In this document: one piece after another, positions 38,767 to 43,005 of the stretch
Layout of the letters: each line of letters begins with the position of its first letter
How positions within the stretch are numbered: the stretch's first letter is position 1
From: DATCLS01 sp036563805
GTDB taxonomy: Bacteria > Actinomycetota > Acidimicrobiia > Acidimicrobiales > VFJN01
Length of the DNA stretch: 43,005 bases
Assembly: GCA_036563805.1 (NCBI GenBank)
Contig: DATCLS010000084.1
Coordinates: 1-43,005, forward strand
Reading direction: 5' to 3'
Position numbers and translations under genes: made by a program
The notes under the pieces: generated by a model
Database searches by the model: none
What the model was told of the DNA's origin: nothing
What the model saw: the letters and a program-made list of their open reading frames with translations, nothing else

Positions 38767-41115
38767 GTGAGCATCATGGGGACCCGTGTCCTGCGCCGGG
38801 AGGACCCGAAGTTCCTCACGGTCGGCGGCACCTACGTCGAGGACGTGCGGGACGAGCGCCTGGCGGGCGCCGCCCACGTCACCTTCGTCCGCTCGCCCGT
38901 GGCGCACGCCCGCATCACCGGGATCGACACGTCGGCGGCGGCCGAGGCCCCGGGCGTGGTCGCCGTCGTCACCGCCGACGACCTCGGCCTGCCGGCCGTG
39001 CCGGGCCTCGGCCTGCTCAACCAGGACATCAAGCGCTCGCCGCTCGCCGCCGGCGTCGTCCGCTTCGCCGGCGAGCCGGTCGCCGCGGTCGTCACCGAGG
39101 AGCGCTACCAGGGCGAGGACGCCGCCGAGCTGGTCTTCGTCGACTACGACCCGCTCCCGCCCGTGGTCGACCCCGAGGAGGCGCTGAACGACCAGGTAAT
39201 CGTCCACGAGGACGCCGGCACCAACGTGTTCATGCGCGTGGGCGAGGCGCCGGACGAGCACACCTTCGACGGCTGCGACGTCGTCGTGCGCCAGCGCATC
39301 GTGAACCAGCGCGTCGCCGTCGCCCCGCTGGAGGGCCGCGGCTCGGCGGCCGTGTGGGACGGCGAGCGGCTCACGGTGTGGCTCTCCACCCAGTCGCCCC
39401 AGGCCGCCCGCGACGCCTACCAGGGCATCCTCGGCCTGGAGCCGGGCCAGGTCCGCCTCATCGCCCCCGACGTCGGCGGCGGGTTCGGCGCCAAGATCGC
39501 CCCGCCCAGCGCCGAGGACGTCGTCACGGCCAGCCTCGCCCGCCACCTCGGCCGGCCGATGCGCTGGACCGAGACCCGCACCGAGAACATGCTGGCCATG
39601 GGCCACGGCCGGGCCCAGATCCAGCGGGTGACGATCGGGGGCCGGCGCGACGGCACCGTCGAGGCCTACCGGCTGGAGGTCGTCGCCGACGGCGGCGCGT
39701 ACGCCGGCATGGGGGCGATGCTGCCGTTCATGACCCGGATGATGGTGCCGGGCGTGTACGCCATCCCCACGGTCGAGTTCACGGCCGCCAGCGTCGTCAC
39801 CAACACGACGCCGACGGTGGCCTACCGGGGCGCCGGCCGGCCCGAGGCGACGGCCGCCATCGAGCGGGCCATGGACCTGTTCGCGGCCGAGATCGGCCGG
39901 GACCCCGTGGAGGTGCGGCGCCGGAACCTGATCCCGGCCGACGCCTTCCCCTACACCACGCCCACCGGCGCCACCTACGACAGCGGCGACTACGCGCGGG
40001 CGCTCGACCTGGCGCTCGAGTCGGCCGGCTACGCCGAGCTGCGGGAGGAGCAGCGGCGCCGCCGCGAGGCCGGCGACGTCCACCAGCTCGGCATCGGCGT
40101 GTCGGTGTACGTCGAGGTGACCGGCGGGCCCTACGCCGGCCGCGAGGACGCCAGGATCGAGATCACCCCCGACGGCGGCGCCCGCGTCTACACCGGCACG
40201 TCGCCCCACGGCCAAGGCCACGTGACGTCGTGGTCGATGCTGGTCAGCGACCAGCTCGGTATCCCGATGGACCGCATCGAGGTCGTCCACGGCGACACCG
40301 ACCTGGTGCCGACGGGCGGGGGCACGGCGGGCTCGCGCTCGCTGCAGCTCGGCGGCGCCGCCGTCCACCAGGCGGCGGTCGAGATGGTCGAGCTGGCCCG
40401 CCGGCGGGCCGCCGACCGGCTGGAGGCCAACCCCGACGACGTCGTGCTCGACACGACGTCCGGGCGGTTCCACGTGGCCGGGACGCCCGCCGTGCACACG
40501 ACCTGGGCCGAGCTGGCCGCCGAGGCGGCGGCCGGCGGCTCCGGGGACGATGCCGGCGGGGCCGACGCCAGGAGTGGGGACGGGGCCGGGAGTGGGGACG
40601 GCGCCGGGCCCCTGGTGGTCGAGACGACGTTCCAGGCCGCCTCGCCGACGTTCCCGTTCGGGGCCCATGTCGCCGTCGTCGACCTCGACACGGAGACCGG
40701 CAAGGCCACGGTCGAGCGCTTCGTGGCCGTCGACGACGCCGGCACGATCCTCAACCCCGTCGTCGTCGAGGGCCAGCGCCACGGCGGCCTGGCCCAGGGC
40801 ATCGCCCAGGCGCTGTGCGAGGAGGTCGTCTACGACGCCGACGGCAACCCGCTGACGTCGAACCTCGCCGACTTCACGTTCATCTCGGCCCCCGAGTTGC
40901 CGAGCTTCGAGCTGGTGCCGATGGAGACGCCCACCGACGCCAACCCGCTGGGGGCCAAGGGCATCGGCGAGTCGGGGACGATCGGCGCCTCGCCGGCCGT
41001 CCAGAACGCGGTGGTCGACGCCCTGTCCCACCTCGGCGTCCGCCACATCGACATGCCGTGCACGCCCCAGCGGGTCTGGGAGGCGATCCGGGCGGCCCGG
41101 GACGCGGCCGGCTGA
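38767..41115 (+). CDS. Xanthine dehydrogenase family molybdenum-binding subunit (form II CoxL-like)
   Basis: A 782-aa large subunit of a molybdenum hydroxylase. The N-terminal hammerhead has LRREDPKFLTVGGTYVEDV and VRSPVAHARITGIDTSAAAE. The first cofactor region is DVGGGFGAKIAPPSAEDVV (about residue 236), and the active-site loop is AYRGAGRPEA (about 352), the form II signature; form I CO dehydrogenase has AYRCSFR. The catalytic Glu lies in GAKGIGESGTIG (about 730). A Gly/Asp/Ala-rich insert with tandem repeats occupies about 587-617. The FAD and 2Fe-2S subunits are not in the window, which is unusual. GTG 38767 has AAGGGGG upstream; ATG 38776 is an alternative. CO oxidation should not be assumed. 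Confidence 0.9.
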   Translation: MSIMGTRVLRREDPKFLTVGGTYVEDVRDERLAGAAHVTFVRSPVAHARITGIDTSAAAEAPGVVAVVTADDLGLPAVPGLGLLNQDIKRSPLAAGVVRFAGEPVAAVVTEERYQGEDAAELVFVDYDPLPPVVDPEEALNDQVIVHEDAGTNVFMRVGEAPDEHTFDGCDVVVRQRIVNQRVAVAPLEGRGSAAVWDGERLTVWLSTQSPQAARDAYQGILGLEPGQVRLIAPDVGGGFGAKIAPPSAEDVVTASLARHLGRPMRWTETRTENMLAMGHGRAQIQRVTIGGRRDGTVEAYRLEVVADGGAYAGMGAMLPFMTRMMVPGVYAIPTVEFTAASVVTNTTPTVAYRGAGRPEATAAIERAMDLFAAEIGRDPVEVRRRNLIPADAFPYTTPTGATYDSGDYARALDLALESAGYAELREEQRRRREAGDVHQLGIGVSVYVEVTGGPYAGREDARIEITPDGGARVYTGTSPHGQGHVTSWSMLVSDQLGIPMDRIEVVHGDTDLVPTGGGTAGSRSLQLGGAAVHQAAVEMVELARRRAADRLEANPDDVVLDTTSGRFHVAGTPAVHTTWAELAAEAAAGGSGDDAGGADARSGDGAGSGDGAGPLVVETTFQAASPTFPFGAHVAVVDLDTETGKATVERFVAVDDAGTILNPVVVEGQRHGGLAQGIAQALCEEVVYDADGNPLTSNLADFTFISAPELPSFELVPMETPTDANPLGAKGIGESGTIGASPAVQNAVVDALSHLGVRHIDMPCTPQRVWEAIRAARDAAG

Positions 41116-41175
41116 CGGGCGCCGCCCCGGCCGGCGGCCGCACCCACGGCCGAGCGCCCTGGCGGCTCTGCCCCG

Positions 41176-41796
41176 TCAGTAGCCGCGCCGCAGCCACTCC
41201 TCGAGGTCGGGCGCCTCCCGGCCGATCGTGGTCGTCTCGCCGTGGCCGGTGTGCACGACCGTCTCGGGCGGCAGCGTGAGCAGGCGGGTGCGGATCGACT
41301 CGATGATCGTCGGGAAATCGCTGTAGCTGCGCCCGGTGGCGCCCGGGCCGCCGCAGAACAGCGTGTCGCCGCTGAACACGTGGCCGCCCGAGCCGAGGAC
41401 GAAGCAGCACCCGCCCGGTGAGTGCCCGGGCGTGTGGAGCACGCCGAGCTCCTCGCCGGCCACCTCGAGCACGCCGCCGTCGGTCAGGTCGGCGTCGGGC
41501 TCGCGATCGGGGTAGACGTCGTGCCACAGCATCCGGTCGGCCGGGTGCAGCAGGATCGGGGCGTCGACCGCCTCCTGCAGCGCGGCGGCCGCGTTGATGT
41601 GGTCGTTGTGCCCGTGGGTGAGGGCGATGGCCCTCACCCGCCGGCCGTGCACCGCCTCGACGATCGGCCGGGCGTCGTGGGCAGCGTCGATGACCAGCAC
41701 CTCGCGGTCGTCGCCGACGAGCCAGATGTTGTTGGTCACCTCCCACTCGCCGCCGTCGAGCCGGAAGACGCCATCGGTCGTGACCAGCTCGATCAC
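41176..41796 (-). CDS. MBL-fold hydrolase paired with mscR
   Basis: A 206-aa metallo-beta-lactamase-fold protein of the glyoxalase II type. The metal motif THGHNDH supplies His61, His63, Asp65 and His66. HTPGHSPGGCCFVLGSGGHV and SGDTLFCGGPGATGRSYSDF hold the third His and the bridging Asp, and VVHTGHGETTTIG the last His. GTG 41796 is in a GTGA overlap with the mscR stop, so the two are translated together. Mycobacteria, as I recall, have the same order (Rv2259-Rv2260). A role in hydrolysing an S-formyl or S-acyl mycothiol product is a natural inference. Confidence 0.88.
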   Translation of the reverse strand: MIELVTTDGVFRLDGGEWEVTNNIWLVGDDREVLVIDAAHDARPIVEAVHGRRVRAIALTHGHNDHINAAAALQEAVDAPILLHPADRMLWHDVYPDREPDADLTDGGVLEVAGEELGVLHTPGHSPGGCCFVLGSGGHVFSGDTLFCGGPGATGRSYSDFPTIIESIRTRLLTLPPETVVHTGHGETTTIGREAPDLEEWLRRGY

Positions 41797-42881
41797 AGCA
41801 GCACCACGCTCCGGAGCACCTCGCCCCGCTCCATCTTGTGGAACGCCTCCTCGACGCCGTCGAGGCCGATGCGCTCGGTGACGAAGCGGTCGAGCGGGAG
41901 CCGGCCCTGGAGGTGGAGGTCGACGAGCAGCGGGAAGTCGCGGCTGGGCAGGCAGTCGCCGTACCACGACGGTTTCAGCGCCCCGCCCCGGCCGAAGAAC
42001 TCGATCATGGGGATGTCCGGGAACTTCATCTCGGGCGTGGGCACGCCGACCTGCACGACCGTGCCGGCCAGGTCGCGGGCGAAGAACGCCTGCTCGAGCA
42101 CCTGCGGGTGGCCGACGGCCTCGACGCACACGTCGGCGCCGAACCCGCCGGTGGCGGCCCGCACGGCCTCGACCGGGTCATCCCGGCCGGCGTTGACGGT
42201 GTGGGTCGCGCCGAACTCGCGGGCCCACTCGAGCTTCCGGTCGTCGAGGTCGACGGCCACGATCGTCGTGGCCCCGGCCAGCTTGGCCCCGGCGATGGCG
42301 GCGTCGCCCACCCCGCCGCACCCGAACACGGCCACCGAGTCGCCGCGCTGCACGTTGCCGGTCAGCATGGCGGCGCCGAGGCCGGCCATGACCCCGCAGC
42401 CGAGCAGGCCGGCCACCGCCGGGTCGACTTCCTCGGACACGGGCGTGCACTGGCCGGCGGCGACCAGCGTCCGCTCGGCGAAGGCGCCGATCCCGAGCGC
42501 CGGCGACAGCTCGGTGCCGTCGGTCAGCGTCATCTTCTGCGTCGCGTTGTGGGTGGCGAAGCAGTAGTGCGGCTTGCCCTTGCGGCAGGCCCGGCACTGC
42601 CCGCACACGGCCCGCCAGTTGAGGATGACGAAGTCGCCCGGGGCGACGTCGGTGACCCCCTCCCCCACGGCCGCCACCCGGCCCGCCGCCTCGTGGCCGA
42701 GCAGGAACGGGAAGTCGTCGTTGATGCCGCCCTCCCGGTAGTGGAGGTCGGTGTGGCAGACCCCGCAGGCCTGCACGTCGACCAGCGCCTCGCCGGGCCC
42801 GGGGTCGGGGACCACGATCGTCTCGATGCCGACCGGGGCGCCCTTCGCGCCCGCCACCACCCCACGTACCTCGTGCGCCAT
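41793..42881 (-). CDS. mscR: Mycothiol-dependent formaldehyde dehydrogenase/nitrosomycothiol reductase
   Basis: A 362-aa zinc alcohol dehydrogenase of the mycothiol-dependent group. ACGVCHTDLHYREGGINDDF at 38-57 has catalytic-zinc Cys42, GHEAAG has His63 and Glu64, and the structural zinc loop has Cys93, Cys96, Cys99 and Cys107 (AVCGQCRACRKGKPHYC). The Rossmann motif is VFGCGGVGDAAIAGAKLAGA, and NWRAVCGQCRAC, LTDGTELSPALGIGAFAE and GGALKPSWYGDCLPS match the mycobacterial enzyme closely. It oxidises S-hydroxymethyl-mycothiol with NAD and reduces S-nitrosomycothiol. ATG 42881 has GAGGAGGG 5-12 nt upstream. It is the first gene of the mscR-MBL operon and marks a mycothiol-making host. Confidence 0.92.
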   Translation of the reverse strand: MAHEVRGVVAGAKGAPVGIETIVVPDPGPGEALVDVQACGVCHTDLHYREGGINDDFPFLLGHEAAGRVAAVGEGVTDVAPGDFVILNWRAVCGQCRACRKGKPHYCFATHNATQKMTLTDGTELSPALGIGAFAERTLVAAGQCTPVSEEVDPAVAGLLGCGVMAGLGAAMLTGNVQRGDSVAVFGCGGVGDAAIAGAKLAGATTIVAVDLDDRKLEWAREFGATHTVNAGRDDPVEAVRAATGGFGADVCVEAVGHPQVLEQAFFARDLAGTVVQVGVPTPEMKFPDIPMIEFFGRGGALKPSWYGDCLPSRDFPLLVDLHLQGRLPLDRFVTERIGLDGVEEAFHKMERGEVLRSVVLL

Positions 42882-43005
42882 GTCGCCCTCCTCGGGACGT
42901 CGACCGGGACGCCCCGATCATGCCCCAGGACGTCGCCGTCCGTGCCGGTGACGTGACGGAGCGGGCTCGGGCGGCCTTTTCTAACGATCACGTCCGTTTC
43001 GGCAC
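42882..43005. promoter_or_regulatory. Upstream region of mscR
   Basis: Up to the window end there is no gene. The only AT-rich block is CCTTTTCTAACGATCACG (42975-42992). Read on the minus strand it gives CGTTAGAAAAGG, sharing CGTTAGAA with the DUF2231 promoter region. It probably includes the mscR promoter, though about 100 bp from the start. Confidence 0.3.

Noticed and set aside
38767..41115. Aerobic CO dehydrogenase
   Set aside because: The active-site loop is AYRGAGR (form II), not AYRCSFR, and the other two subunits are missing, so CO oxidation is not supported.
1..43005. CRISPR arrays, insertion sequences, prophage genes, rRNA or complete tRNA genes
   Set aside because: No spaced direct repeats of CRISPR type, no transposase or integrase motif, and no RNA gene fold found by eye. 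Long frames opposite to real genes are G+C-driven shadows.

Overview
The window is a gene-dense stretch of a very high G+C genome with GTG starts and GTGA/ATGA stop-start overlaps. It fits an actinobacterium. The most specific marker is a mycothiol-dependent dehydrogenase (mscR) translationally coupled to a metallo-hydrolase at the right end, a pair I recall from mycobacteria; mycothiol is an actinobacterial thiol. The many acyl-CoA, thiolase-like/DUF35 and VOC genes suggest a soil or aquatic heterotroph that degrades lipids, steroids or aromatics. Acidimicrobiia is my guess from overall style, not something the sequence proves. I see no rRNA, tRNA, CRISPR array, prophage or insertion sequence.

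Layout. 1-6970 holds the end of a LuxR-type response regulator, a large LAL-type regulator, an imine-reductase-like dehydrogenase with its HxlR regulator behind a perfect inverted repeat, an FMN reductase divergent from an XRE regulator, and a cyclase/formamidase-like gene. 7027-11844 holds an ABC exporter pair divergent from a GbsR/MarR-type regulator, then a SufR-like regulator whose 3' end overlaps a convergent DUF2231 membrane gene. 11942-17275 holds an FAD amino-acid-type oxidoreductase, a DEAD-box helicase fused to a cold-shock domain, and an M3 peptidase. 17427-20440 is a small catabolic-looking group (SDR, cupin, SnoaL-like, two-domain VOC protein). A nearly identical 14-bp palindrome sits before the cupin gene and in the divergent SnoaL/VOC promoter. 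20607-22622 holds two small unknown proteins and a secreted subtilase with a structured leader.

22759-27981 is one operon: TetR, a Cys-less thiolase-like protein, DUF35, acyl-CoA dehydrogenase and acyl-CoA synthetase. A thiolase-like/DUF35 pair of this kind acts as a retro-aldolase in steroid side-chain degradation, so this may be a ligase-dehydrogenase-aldolase route for a CoA-activated side chain. 28114-30678 encodes an unusual membrane Hsp70: a cytoplasmic ATPase, a Pro-rich linker, one membrane segment and five Cys-rich repeats outside. 30777-36437 is a TetR regulator followed by an amidohydrolase and an oligopeptide-type ABC importer without ATPases; three copies of the same palindrome mark the control points. 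36403-36879 is a probable chimeric remnant (exonuclease N-terminus joined to a PIN-domain C-terminus). 36913-41115 holds a MaoC-like hydratase, an SMP-30-like lactonase and a stand-alone form II CoxL-type molybdenum hydroxylase subunit with a strong leader hairpin. 41176-42881 is the mscR pair.

The best candidates for something new are the repeat-bearing Hsp70, the orphan operator regulon at 18838-19323, the aldolase-like operon, and the subtilase leader that can fold in two mutually exclusive ways. All functional calls come from reading translated sequence and recalled family features; no search was run.
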